From: DASQDT01 sp036380435
Lineage (GTDB): Bacteria > Acidobacteriota > Blastocatellia > Pyrinomonadales > Pyrinomonadaceae
Direction of reading: 5' to 3'
Assembly: GCA_036380435.1 (NCBI GenBank)
Contig: DASVES010000276.1
Coordinates: forward strand, 1-12,510
Length of the DNA: 12,510 nt
The notes below the pieces were generated by a model. That model had not been told where the DNA came from, did no database searches, and was given only the letters and a program-made list of their open reading frames with translations. The position numbers and the translations under genes are program-made. Below are positions 1 through 6,349 of the stretch, one piece after another; position 1 is the first letter of the stretch, and every line of letters begins with the position of its first letter.

Positions 1-746
1 ACGCGCGCGGCATCAATCTCCAGCGTGACGGAGCTTGCGCGCGCCAGCTCGAAGGCGTGGCCGAGGAGGGCGAAGCCGGTCACGTCCGTCGCCGCGTGCG
101 CGCCCGCCTCGACCATCGCGGCCGCCGCCCGGCGACCGGAGAGCAGCATCGTCTTCAAGGATGCTTCAACCGTCTCCACTGCGGCCTTGCCGAACTTGAT
201 GCCCGTGGAGATGACGCCCGTGCCGATTGGCTTCGTCAGAATCAAGTGGTCGCCCGCGCGCGCGCCGCGGTTGGTGACGACGCGCTCGGGGTGGATCGTG
301 CCGGTCACGGCATAGCCGAACATGATCTGCGCGTTGTCTACGCTGTGCCCGCCGACGAGCGCCACGCCGTTCTCTTCGAGCACCGAGAGTCCGCCGCGCA
401 TAATCTCGCCGAGGATTTGGAAGTCAACGCCCTTCTTCGGAAAGCAGGTGACGGCGAGCGCCGTGATGGGCACCCCGCCCATCGCCCACACGTCGTTGAT
501 CGAGTTGAGCGCGGCGATGCGGCCGTAGTCGAAGGGGTCGTCAACGATGGGCGTGAAGAAGTCCACGGTCTGGACGAGCGCGAGGTCGTCGCGGAGACGG
601 TAAACTCCCGCGTCGTCGGCCGTCTCGATGCCGACAATCAGGTTCGGGTCCGCGGAAATCTTCAACCCGCCCAGCACCTGGGCGAGCACGCTCGGCGCGA
701 GCTTAGACGCTCAACCGGCGCACGAAACCATCTCGGTCAGACGCAT
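1..746 (-). CDS. selD: Selenide, water dikinase SelD, selenocysteine-containing, C-terminus cut by window edge
   Basis: SelD makes selenophosphate from selenide and ATP in the cytoplasm, the selenium donor for Sec-tRNA and selenouridine. Read through one in-frame TGA (711-713), the frame is open for 248 codons to the left edge; the family is about 350 residues, so roughly 100 are missing. The N-terminus reads MRLTEMVSCAG-U-ASKLAP. U12 aligns with catalytic Cys17 of E. coli SelD (AGCGCK) and K15 with its essential Lys20. Further family signatures are ETADDAGVY (41-49), the VDFFTPIVDDPFDYGRIAA block (61-79), NSINDVWAMGG (81-91), GGHSVD (132-137), TKPIGTGV (171-178) and TDVTGFALLGH (220-230). 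The start is fixed by a consensus Shine-Dalgarno at 751-756. Aligned family motifs lie on both sides of the TGA in one frame, so a pseudogene or sequencing error is unlikely. No other Sec gene is in the window. Confidence 0.95.
669..713 (-). promoter_or_regulatory. Candidate bacterial SECIS region just downstream of the selD UGA
   Basis: Two small hairpins can form in the mRNA after the UGA. The first has a GCUC/GAGC stem (702-699 with 693-690, extendable by one G-C pair) and a GCGCC loop. An outer GAGC/GCUC stem (712-709 with 687-684) begins inside the UGA itself, as in E. coli fdhF. The second is a perfect 6-bp stem, GCCCAG with CTGGGC (683-678 with 674-669); if its top pair opens, the loop is GGUGC, which carries the G-G-U seen in the fdhF apical loop, about 32 nt after the UGA. 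Bacterial SECIS elements lie inside the coding sequence just 3' of UGA and bind SelB. Which hairpin is used is inference; GC-rich coding sequence forms short stems by chance. Confidence 0.45.
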
Positions 747-750
747 AATC

Positions 751-756
751 ACCTCC
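751..756 (-). promoter_or_regulatory. Ribosome binding site that fixes the selD start
   Basis: On the minus strand GGAGGT (part of GGAGGTGATT) stands 4 nt before the ATG at 746. It is a near-perfect anti-SD match. It places the start 11 codons before the TGA, which is direct evidence that translation begins upstream of the recoded codon. Confidence 0.85.
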
Positions 757-764
757 GAAAAAGT

Positions 765-794
765 AGTCAGGAGTCAGAAGTCGGGAGTCAGAAG
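765..794. repeat. Short tandem repeat in the selD leader
   Basis: GGAGTCAGAAG occurs at 770-780 and again at 784-794 (14-bp period), preceded by a partial AGTCAG at 765-770. It lies directly upstream of the selD ribosome binding site, so it would be transcribed in the leader. Low-complexity AGTCAGGAGTCAGAAG-type runs of this kind are, from memory, common intergenic repeats in several bacterial phyla; no function is evident. Confidence 0.7.
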
Positions 795-1080
795 TAGGAC
801 TGATGTCTGAGCGATTCAGTAACGATGCAACCGCCGTTTTCTTACACCCGAACTCCTGATTTTCTGCATCTCATCGTACCACGAACCTTGCGTGCGCGAC
901 GACGGCGCGCGCTTCCCGCTGTTGGTATTCGTGGACTGTGGGGAGGGGAGGCGCGCGCCGCGCGGCGCGGGCTTTTGTGTTCGCGGGAGTGAGCCTGTAG
1001 TATAGGGCCGCGCGCGCCGCGGCGGACATTTTTCAGCTTCTTTTATGGTGAGGAAGCGTGTTTTAGGAGAACGATATCTG
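795..1080. other. Divergent intergenic region between selD and the acidic protein gene
   Basis: No gene seen. It should hold the selD promoter (minus) and that of the acidic protein (plus). It contains a perfect 16-bp CG-only palindrome at 954-969 and a second CG-rich run at 1006-1025 in the presumed plus-strand leader. An ATG at 1045 is in frame with the downstream gene but has no ribosome binding site, so it was not taken as the start. Confidence 0.6.
975..1003 (+). promoter_or_regulatory. Candidate sigma-70-type promoter for the acidic protein gene
   Basis: TTGTGT (975-980) and TAGTAT (998-1003) are separated by exactly 17 bp. Each box has four of six consensus bases. It would give a leader of about 70 nt before the ATG at 1081. 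This is the only well-spaced pair noticed in this GC-rich gap; no transcript evidence is available. Confidence 0.4.
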
Positions 1081-1428
1081 ATGAGAGACGAGAACGATTT
1101 TTTTGACGATTTGATCGACGACGAGGCGGAAACTTATACCTCGGAAGCCTCCGACGAGGACGACTTCGAGGGCGACGACGACGAAGATGACGAGGAATTT
1201 GAGACGCGGACGGCCGTCCTCTCGAAGAAGGGCATGCTCGCGTTGCTCACCGTCAAGACCAACGAAGACGGCGGCCAGATCGTCCGCGTGGACCCGCGCC
1301 AGCAGCTCCCGACCGCGCAACGCTACGACACCCCCGAGAGCGCCATCGAGTGGTTCCGGCGCAGCCTCGCCACCAGCCGCCGCAACGGTTGGGAAGTCGT
1401 CTACGACGGCGCCCCCGCGCAAGGTTAA
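1081..1428 (+). CDS. Small protein of unknown function with a highly acidic N-terminus
   Basis: 115 residues. The first 41 contain 24 Asp/Glu and almost no hydrophobic residues (DEDD, DDDEDDEE), so this part is probably disordered. From about residue 44 (AVLSKKGMLALLTVKTNEDG) it looks like a small ordered domain: a beta-like stretch (51-70), then a helix with SAIEWFRRSLATSRRNGW (88-105) and a short terminal strand. The start was chosen at 1081 because GGAG at 1066-1069 precedes it with 11-nt spacing; the in-frame ATG at 1045 lacks such a site. There is no signal peptide or membrane segment, so it is probably cytoplasmic. I do not recognise the family. The M28 peptidase begins 57 bp downstream on the same strand and may be co-transcribed. 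Confidence 0.75.
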   Translation: MRDENDFFDDLIDDEAETYTSEASDEDDFEGDDDEDDEEFETRTAVLSKKGMLALLTVKTNEDGGQIVRVDPRQQLPTAQRYDTPESAIEWFRRSLATSRRNGWEVVYDGAPAQG

Positions 1429-1485
1429 CTCCCGCGGGCGGCGTCGCCACCACTCGCACCGCCGACGGCCGCGCGGTTAACGATT

Positions 1486-3819
1486 GTGCCGGCCACTAAC
1501 AACAACCCCGAAACACGAACAGGCAACGCCGCCACAGCGCTCGCCCTCACGGCCTTCGTCGCACTCGCGGCCTATCTCTCAGTCGCACTCATCCAGCCGC
1601 CGACGCCCGCGCCCATTGATGCGCCGCCCACGGAGTTCTCTTCCGCGCGGGCGACGGAACACCTGCGCGCCGTCGCCCGCGAGCCGCACCCGACGGGGTC
1701 GGACGCGAGCGTGCGCGTGCGCGAGTACATCCTGAGTGAGCTGGCCGCGCTCGGCATCAGCGCCGAAGTGCAGCGGGCGACGGCCGTGTGGGAGAGCCGG
1801 CGGCGCGAGCAGCCTTCGCAGGCGGCGACCGTCCATAACATCGTCGCGCGCATGGCCGGCTCCGCGCCCGGCGCAAAAGCCCTCATGCTCGCGGCGCACT
1901 ACGACTCGGCGCCGACGGGGCCGGGGGCCTCGGACGACGGCGCGGGCGTCGCCGCCATCCTCGAAACCGTCCGCGCGCTCAAGACGGGCGCGCCGCTCAA
2001 GCAAGACCTCATCGTGCTGTTCACGGACGGCGAAGAGCTGGGGCTGCTGGGCGCGCGCGCGTTCAGCGACGAGCACACGTGGATGCGCGATGTCGGCCTC
2101 GTGCTCAACTTCGAGGCCCGAGGACGCGGCGGCCCGTCGTTCATGTTCGAGACGAGCGAGGGCAACGAAGCGCTCATCGCGGAGTTCGCGCGCGCGGCCC
2201 CGCGCCCCGTGGCGAACTCTTTGATGTACGCGCTCTACAAGCGCCTGCCCAACGACACCGACCTCACCGTCTTCAAGGCCGCCGGCGCCGCCGGACTCAA
2301 CTTCGCTTACGTCTCCGACATCACTCACTATCACACCGCGCTCGACGCGCCCGAGCGCGCCGATGAGCGCAGCCTCCAACACCACGGCTCCTACGCGCTC
2401 GCCCTCGCGCGCCACTTCGGCAACCTCGACCTCGCGCCGCTCTCGGGCGCGGGCCGCGGCGACGCCGTCTACTTCAACGCGCTCGGCCCCGTCTTCGTCA
2501 GCTACCCGGAGGCATGGGCCGCGCTGCTGACGGCAGTCGTCGCGCTCGCCTTCGCGGTCGTCGTCTGTGTCGGCTGGAGGCGCGCTCGTTTGAGCGCCGG
2601 GGGAGTCGGCCTCGGCCTCGCGCTGCCGGCCGTCTGCGTGCTGGCGGCAGTCGTGGCGGGCGCGGGCGGGAGTCGGCTGATCGCGCGGCTGCACACGGAC
2701 TACCGCGCGTTGCCCTTCGGCACGCCATACGACGCGTGGCGGTTCGAGTGGGCGCTCGTCCTGCTCGTCGTCGCGGTCTGCGCGGCCGTCTACGCGGCGG
2801 CGGGGCGGCGTGCGGGCGCGTCGAGTCTGACCATCGGCGCGATGCTGTGGTGGCTCCTGCTGCTGTTCGCGTCAACGGCGCTGTTGCCCGGCGGGAGTTT
2901 CCTGTTCGCGTGGCCACTACTCTTCGCGCTCGTCGGCCTGAGCTACACTTTCTTTGGCCGCAGCCGTGCGACGTGGATGGAGTCGGCGATGCTGGCCGCC
3001 GGCGCGGCGCCCGCGGTCGTGCTCGGCGCGCCAATCGTCTACATGCTCTTCGTACTGTTGGGGGCGGGGACGAGCGCGCCCGCACTCGTGCTCGCGGCGC
3101 TTCTCGCGTCGTTGCTCTTGCCGCTGCTGCGTCTGTCGGCGGCGCGTGGCGCGTGGCTGCTGAGCGCGGCGGCCGGCGTGTCGGCGTTCGCGTTCTTCGT
3201 CGCGGGAGTCACCGGCGCGCGCTTCGACGCGGAGAGGCCGCGCATCAACAGCGTCTTCTACGAGATGAACGCCGACACGGGGCAGGCGCGCTGGGTGAGC
3301 GCCGACGCCGCGCCGGACGCATGGACTTCGCAGTTCTTCGCCGCGACCGCGAGGCGCGACGTGTCCGCCTCCGTCTTTCCGTGGGAGACGGGCACGGTGC
3401 TGACCGGCGAAGCGCGCACGCTCGACGCGCCGCCGCCGGCGCTACAGGTTCTCGAAGACAGGGCCGACGGCTGGCTGCGACGCGTGCGACTGCGCATCTC
3501 CTCGCAGAGGGGCGCGCCGCTCATGCTCGTCTACACCGGGGCGGAGGCGGAGGTGCAGAGCGCGGAGGTGGGCGGGAAAAAGTTGGCGGGCGCTGGAGAG
3601 GCGGGGAACCAGTTGAGGGTGTTCTACACAGGCGTCCCCGTCGAGGGCCTTGACGTGCGTCTGGAGGTCAACGCCTCTCGGCCGCTGAAGCTGACCGTCG
3701 TTGATGGCGCTTACGGGCTGCCCGAAACGTTCGGCATCGCGCCCCGCCCATCCGGCATGATGCCGAAGCCTTCAAAGATCGGCGACGTGACGCTCGTCAG
3801 GAAATCTTTCACGTTATAG
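1486..3819 (+). CDS. Multi-pass membrane M28-family zinc aminopeptidase (ERMP1/Pff1-like architecture)
   Basis: 777 residues. One N-terminal membrane segment (about 16-36) is followed by an M28 domain (about 50-315) with the expected metal and catalytic residues: H138 (AAHYDS), D150 (GASDDGAG), catalytic E183 and ligand E184 (DGEELGLLGA), E210 (NFEARG), and the last ligand in THYHT (H281 or H283). About eight further hydrophobic segments follow (345-364, 373-392, 421-439, 447-465, 470-489, 500-525, 530-550, 557-575), then a soluble C-terminal domain (580-777). N-TM, M28 domain, eight TMs and a tail is the layout of eukaryotic ERMP1/Fxna and yeast Pff1. The protease domain probably faces the periplasm; the substrate is unknown. 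The start is GTG, the only usual start codon in frame after the stop at 1428, and its ribosome binding site is weak. It may depend on read-through from the acidic protein gene. Confidence 0.92.
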   Translation: MPATNNNPETRTGNAATALALTAFVALAAYLSVALIQPPTPAPIDAPPTEFSSARATEHLRAVAREPHPTGSDASVRVREYILSELAALGISAEVQRATAVWESRRREQPSQAATVHNIVARMAGSAPGAKALMLAAHYDSAPTGPGASDDGAGVAAILETVRALKTGAPLKQDLIVLFTDGEELGLLGARAFSDEHTWMRDVGLVLNFEARGRGGPSFMFETSEGNEALIAEFARAAPRPVANSLMYALYKRLPNDTDLTVFKAAGAAGLNFAYVSDITHYHTALDAPERADERSLQHHGSYALALARHFGNLDLAPLSGAGRGDAVYFNALGPVFVSYPEAWAALLTAVVALAFAVVVCVGWRRARLSAGGVGLGLALPAVCVLAAVVAGAGGSRLIARLHTDYRALPFGTPYDAWRFEWALVLLVVAVCAAVYAAAGRRAGASSLTIGAMLWWLLLLFASTALLPGGSFLFAWPLLFALVGLSYTFFGRSRATWMESAMLAAGAAPAVVLGAPIVYMLFVLLGAGTSAPALVLAALLASLLLPLLRLSAARGAWLLSAAAGVSAFAFFVAGVTGARFDAERPRINSVFYEMNADTGQARWVSADAAPDAWTSQFFAATARRDVSASVFPWETGTVLTGEARTLDAPPPALQVLEDRADGWLRRVRLRISSQRGAPLMLVYTGAEAEVQSAEVGGKKLAGAGEAGNQLRVFYTGVPVEGLDVRLEVNASRPLKLTVVDGAYGLPETFGIAPRPSGMMPKPSKIGDVTLVRKSFTL

Positions 3820-3854
3820 TCGGCGGGGCTTGTCGCTGCTGCTTCTTTGGAAGA

Positions 3855-3971
3855 AATTAACATGGATGGACAAGATAAGCAGGAGGAAGACGAATGAAAC
3901 ATTAATTTGAAATCCGAGATTTGAGATTTCAAATCTTCTTATCCTGCTTATCTTGTCCATCCATGTTAATT
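3855..3971. repeat. 117-bp nested palindrome (intergenic MITE/REP-like element)
   Basis: Two perfect 30-bp inverted arms, 3855-3884 and 3942-3971, begin AATTAACATGGATGGACAAG and contain AGATAAGCAGGA. A second perfect inverted repeat sits inside: ATTTGAAATC (3905-3914) and GATTTCAAAT (3925-3934) around a 10-nt loop. The element is clearly A/T-richer than the flanking genes and fills most of the 220-bp gap between the M28 peptidase and the quinone reductase. No transposase is encoded. As RNA it would fold into a long hairpin and could end or insulate transcription. Nothing else is seen in 3820-4027. Confidence 0.85.
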
Positions 3972-4039
3972 GTTTTGAAAGTGGCGGGCGGCGGACGTGC
4001 CCTGCCCGCACAAATTGAATGGGCGTTGAGGAGTAAAAA

Positions 4040-5002
4040 ATGAAAGCGATTCGGGTTCACGAGTTCGGCGCGCCGGAGGTGATGCGTCTGGAGGACGTAC
4101 CGGAGCCGCGCGCGGGGGCCGGGCAGGTCTTGGTGCGAGTGCGCGCCGCCGGGGTCAACCCCGTGGACACATACGTCCGCTCGGGCGCCTACGCGAAGTT
4201 GCCCGAGTTGCCGTACACGCCGGGGTCTGACGCGGCAGGGATAGTCGAGATGGTCGGCGAGGGCGTCACGCGGCTGCGCGCCGGCGACAGGGTTTACCTC
4301 GCGGGAAGTCTGACGGGCGCCTACGCCGAGCTTGCCCTGTGCGACGAGTCGCAGGCGCACACGCTCGCCGAGCGCGTCTCGTTCGCGCAGGGGGCGGGTG
4401 TCTACGTGCCTTATGCGACCGCCTACCGCGCGCTGTTCCAGCGGGCGCTCGCGCGTGCGGGCGAGTGGGTGCTGGTGCACGGGGCGAGCGGCGGGGTCGG
4501 CGTCGCGGCCGTGCAGCTCGCGCGCGCGGCCGGACTCTTCGTCATCGGGACGGGCGGCACCGAAGAGGGCCGACGCCTCGCGCGCGAAGAGGGCGCGCAT
4601 CACGTGCTCGACCATCGCGCGCCGGACTATCTGGAGCAGGCCGTCGCGCTCACGGGCGGTCGCGGCGTGGACGTGATTCTGGAGATGCTCGCCAACGTCA
4701 ACCTCGACCGCGACCTCGGCGTGCTGGCGCGGCGCGGGCGCGTCGTCGTCATCGGCAACCGCGGCTCAGTCGAAATCAACCCGCGCGCGGCCATGATGCG
4801 CGACGCCGACATCCTCGGCATGTCGCTCCTCAACACCCCGCCCGAAGAACTGTCCGGCATCCACGCCGCTCTCGTCGCGGGGCTGGAGGCGGGCACACTT
4901 CGGCCCGTCGTCGGACGCGAGTTGCCGCTCGCCGAGGCCGCACGCGCACACGCCGCCGTACTCGAACCCGGCGCCTATGGGAAAATCGTCCTGGCGCCGT
5001 GA
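4040..5002 (+). CDS. qor: NADPH:quinone oxidoreductase, zeta-crystallin type (MDR superfamily)
   Basis: 320 residues, normal for the family. It should reduce quinones with NADPH in the cytoplasm. The N-terminal GroES-like domain carries AAGVNPVDTYVRSGAY (36-51) and LPYTPGSDAAGIVE (57-70). The Rossmann domain has the nucleotide-binding loop VHGASGGVGVAAVQLAR (147-163), then EMLANVNLDRDLGVL (215-229) and GNRGSVEINPRA (239-250). The Cys ligands of zinc-binding alcohol dehydrogenases are absent, as expected for zinc-free quinone reductases. Several blocks closely recall vertebrate CRYZ. GAGGAG at 4028-4033 is 6 nt before the ATG. It stands alone on this strand: the palindrome lies upstream, and a convergent gene ends 53 bp beyond its stop. 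The true substrate (quinone, enone or other) cannot be told from sequence. Confidence 0.93.
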   Translation: MKAIRVHEFGAPEVMRLEDVPEPRAGAGQVLVRVRAAGVNPVDTYVRSGAYAKLPELPYTPGSDAAGIVEMVGEGVTRLRAGDRVYLAGSLTGAYAELALCDESQAHTLAERVSFAQGAGVYVPYATAYRALFQRALARAGEWVLVHGASGGVGVAAVQLARAAGLFVIGTGGTEEGRRLAREEGAHHVLDHRAPDYLEQAVALTGGRGVDVILEMLANVNLDRDLGVLARRGRVVVIGNRGSVEINPRAAMMRDADILGMSLLNTPPEELSGIHAALVAGLEAGTLRPVVGRELPLAEAARAHAAVLEPGAYGKIVLAP

Positions 5003-5055
5003 GAACGTCGTGTGACTTCGTGAATCGTACCTTGCTTATATTTATGGGATGGGTT

Positions 5056-5436
5056 CTAGTTATCGTGGTGATGTCGTGGTCTAAGGCGGCGTCGGGTCTC
5101 CCGTCGGGCGGGCTGAGACTCGGCGGGTAAAGGGAGGATGGGAGGCTTCCGCTCTAAGTGATCGAGACAGTATGCCCCGAGCGCCAGCAAGGGAAAGGTG
5201 ATTGCGAAAAATACGTTGCTTAAAACGTTCAGGGTCGGGCCGCCGCCGGCCGGCGTGGTGAAATGAACGGCCGCCCACAACAGCAGTGCCAGGGGGATTG
5301 ACAGCACGCCGCCGGCGAGTCCGCAGGCCGCGCCGATGGATTGCCACCCACCCCGCTTCTTGCTTAGGAGAAGGTGTATTCTGCGGTATAGCTCATCCCC
5401 CAGGTCATCCTCCCGCAGCGTATAAATTTTGCTCAT
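5056..5436 (-). CDS. Small two-TM membrane protein of unknown function behind a KdpE-type operator
   Basis: 126 residues. A charged N-terminal segment (MSKIYTLREDDLGDELYRR, then HLLLSKKRGG) precedes TM1 (about 37-59) and TM2 (about 69-92), linked by a short TPAGGG loop. A basic, Pro-rich tail ends RRRLRPRHHHDN. I recognise no family; it is far longer than KdpF and does not resemble it. The start at 5436 follows an AAGGGAA motif. A longer in-frame reading to 5751 is rejected because it would translate across the hairpin, the operator and into the response regulator gene. It is separated from the regulator gene by 214 bp carrying its own operator and promoter, and that operator closely matches the one before kup, so it is probably a potassium- or osmotic-stress-linked protein. 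That role is inference. Confidence 0.75.
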   Translation of the reverse strand: MSKIYTLREDDLGDELYRRIHLLLSKKRGGWQSIGAACGLAGGVLSIPLALLLWAAVHFTTPAGGGPTLNVLSNVFFAITFPLLALGAYCLDHLERKPPILPLPAESQPARRETRRRLRPRHHHDN

Positions 5437-5461
5437 GATATTCCCTTTATCCGCGCGCGAT

Positions 5462-5496
5462 GAGGGGCGCGAGAGCATCGTGCTCCCGCGCCCCTC
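5462..5496 (-). promoter_or_regulatory. Strong stem-loop in the leader of the small membrane protein gene
   Basis: Arms 5462-5476 and 5482-5496 pair over 15 positions with one A-C mismatch around a 5-nt loop (ATCGT). On the minus strand the hairpin ends 25 nt before the ATG at 5436 and is not followed by a T run, so it is not a classic intrinsic terminator. It could stabilise the mRNA, end read-through from the regulator gene, or affect translation. Confidence 0.6.
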
Positions 5497-5584
5497 AAAA
5501 GTCCGGCCGCGGCATCGTTCCTCACTCAGCACGGCGAACAACTTCGGCAAACGAATTGTCAACGCCCGGATGTTACGACCACGC

Positions 5585-5630
5585 GTATAAGAATGGCGTA
5601 AAGGATTTATAAAAAGTTTGTAAAGATTAG
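5585..5630 (-). promoter_or_regulatory. KdpE/OmpR-type operator and promoter of the small membrane protein gene
   Basis: Read on the plus strand, three head-to-tail 11-mers abut exactly: GTAAAGGATTT (5598-5608), ATAAAAAGTTT (5609-5619) and GTAAAGATTAG (5620-5630). An 11-bp direct-repeat period is typical of OmpR/PhoB-family regulators. On the minus strand the core reads TTTTTATAAATCCTTTACG, which resembles the T-rich E. coli KdpE site as I remember it. A -10-like TTATAC (5590-5585) follows on the minus strand, implying a leader of about 140 nt. The last repeat ends 161 bp before the start codon. Confidence 0.65.
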
Positions 5631-5650
5631 ACGAGGCCGGAGGGGCCTGC

Positions 5651-6349
5651 CTATGAGTCAGAGTTGAAGCGGTAGCCGACCCACGGCTCGGTGAGGATAT
5701 AGCGAGGGGTTGAAGGGTTAGGCTCGATCTTTTTACGGAGCTGTCCGACAAACACTCGCAGGTACTCGCCTTGCTCGGTGTAGTTGCCTCCCCAGACGGC
5801 GCCGAGCAGCGTGTGGTGCGTGAGGACTTTGCCGACGTTCCTCACGAAGTGAACGAGCAGCTCGTACTCCTTGGGCGTCAGATGGACTTCCGCTCCGCGC
5901 ACGAAGACGCTGCGGGCTTCGAGGTCTACCCGAAAATCGCCGACTTCTAAAACCGGGGAAGCTTCACTTTTGGGGAGCGCCGCAGTTCGGCGCAGTTGAG
6001 CGCGCACGCGCGCCAGCAACTCGTCCATCCCGAAGGGCTTGGTCACGTAGTCGTCGGCGCCGGCGTCCAAAGATTCAACCTTGATCTTTTCTTCCCCGCG
6101 CACCGAGAGGACGATGATCGGGATTTGGGAGACCTGCCGCAGGCGTCGGCAGAGTTCCAGCCCGTCGAGGTTCGGCATCGAGAGGTCAGTCACGACGAGG
6201 TCAGGATTCCAGTCGTTGAAAGTCTCCAGCGCCGAGAGGCCGTCGGCCGCGACGCGCACGTCGTAGCCGTGTGTCTTCAGCCCCGTGCGCAGGACGCGCG
6301 CGATCTGCGGCTCGTCATCGACCACGAGGATGCGCGACGGTTGGGTCAT
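5651..6349 (-). CDS. kdpE: KdpE-like response regulator (OmpR/PhoB family)
   Basis: 232 residues: receiver domain (5-120) plus winged-helix DNA-binding domain (about 132-230). Receiver residues are D11/D12, phospho-acceptor D55 (VVTDLSMPNLDG), S82 (VLSVRG) and K104 (TKPFG). The C-terminal part has the KdpE-typical run LTPKEYELLVHFVRN, VLTHHTLLGAVWG, YLRVFVGQLRKKIEP and ILTEPWVGYRF. In E. coli KdpE activates the Kdp potassium ATPase operon when potassium is low. Here the start codon overlaps the kinase stop by 4 bp (ATGA, 6346-6349), so the two are translationally coupled. Likely targets are the repeat operators at 5598-5630 and 9753-9783. Assignment to KdpE rather than another OmpR-type regulator rests on the C-terminal motifs and its partner. 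Confidence 0.92.
   Translation of the reverse strand: MTQPSRILVVDDEPQIARVLRTGLKTHGYDVRVAADGLSALETFNDWNPDLVVTDLSMPNLDGLELCRRLRQVSQIPIIVLSVRGEEKIKVESLDAGADDYVTKPFGMDELLARVRAQLRRTAALPKSEASPVLEVGDFRVDLEARSVFVRGAEVHLTPKEYELLVHFVRNVGKVLTHHTLLGAVWGGNYTEQGEYLRVFVGQLRKKIEPNPSTPRYILTEPWVGYRFNSDS

Noticed and set aside
711..713. Reading the selD TGA as a pseudogene stop
   Set aside because: It sits precisely at the known Cys/Sec position, the frame is otherwise intact for 248 codons, and the ribosome binding site is upstream of it.
57..797. 246-codon open frame on the plus strand opposite selD
   Set aside because: It lies antisense to a gene with clear SelD motifs and is rich in Arg/His/Ala, typical of a shadow frame in GC-rich DNA.
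954..969. 16-bp CG palindrome followed by TTTTGTGTT as a terminator
   Set aside because: No plus-strand gene ends upstream and the T run overlaps a plausible -35 box; CG-only palindromes arise easily in this base composition.
1045..1080. Upstream ATG of the acidic protein gene
   Set aside because: No Shine-Dalgarno precedes it, whereas GGAG at 1066-1069 serves the ATG at 1081.
1579..2694. 371-codon minus-strand frame opposite the M28 peptidase
   Set aside because: It is antisense to the intact peptidase with its full zinc site, has shadow-like Arg/Glu/Ala composition and shows no recognisable motif.
2514..3653. 379-codon plus-strand frame inside the M28 gene
   Set aside because: It is out of frame with the peptidase, and its Arg/Ala/Gly-rich composition reflects codon shadowing.
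3855..3971. CRISPR or insertion sequence at the palindrome
   Set aside because: There are only two inverted arms, no regularly spaced direct repeats, no transposase frame and no visible target duplication.
5437..5751. N-terminal extension of the small membrane protein
   Set aside because: It would run through the hairpin, the operator and into the response regulator gene; the ATG at 5436 has a plausible ribosome site and starts the protein-like part.
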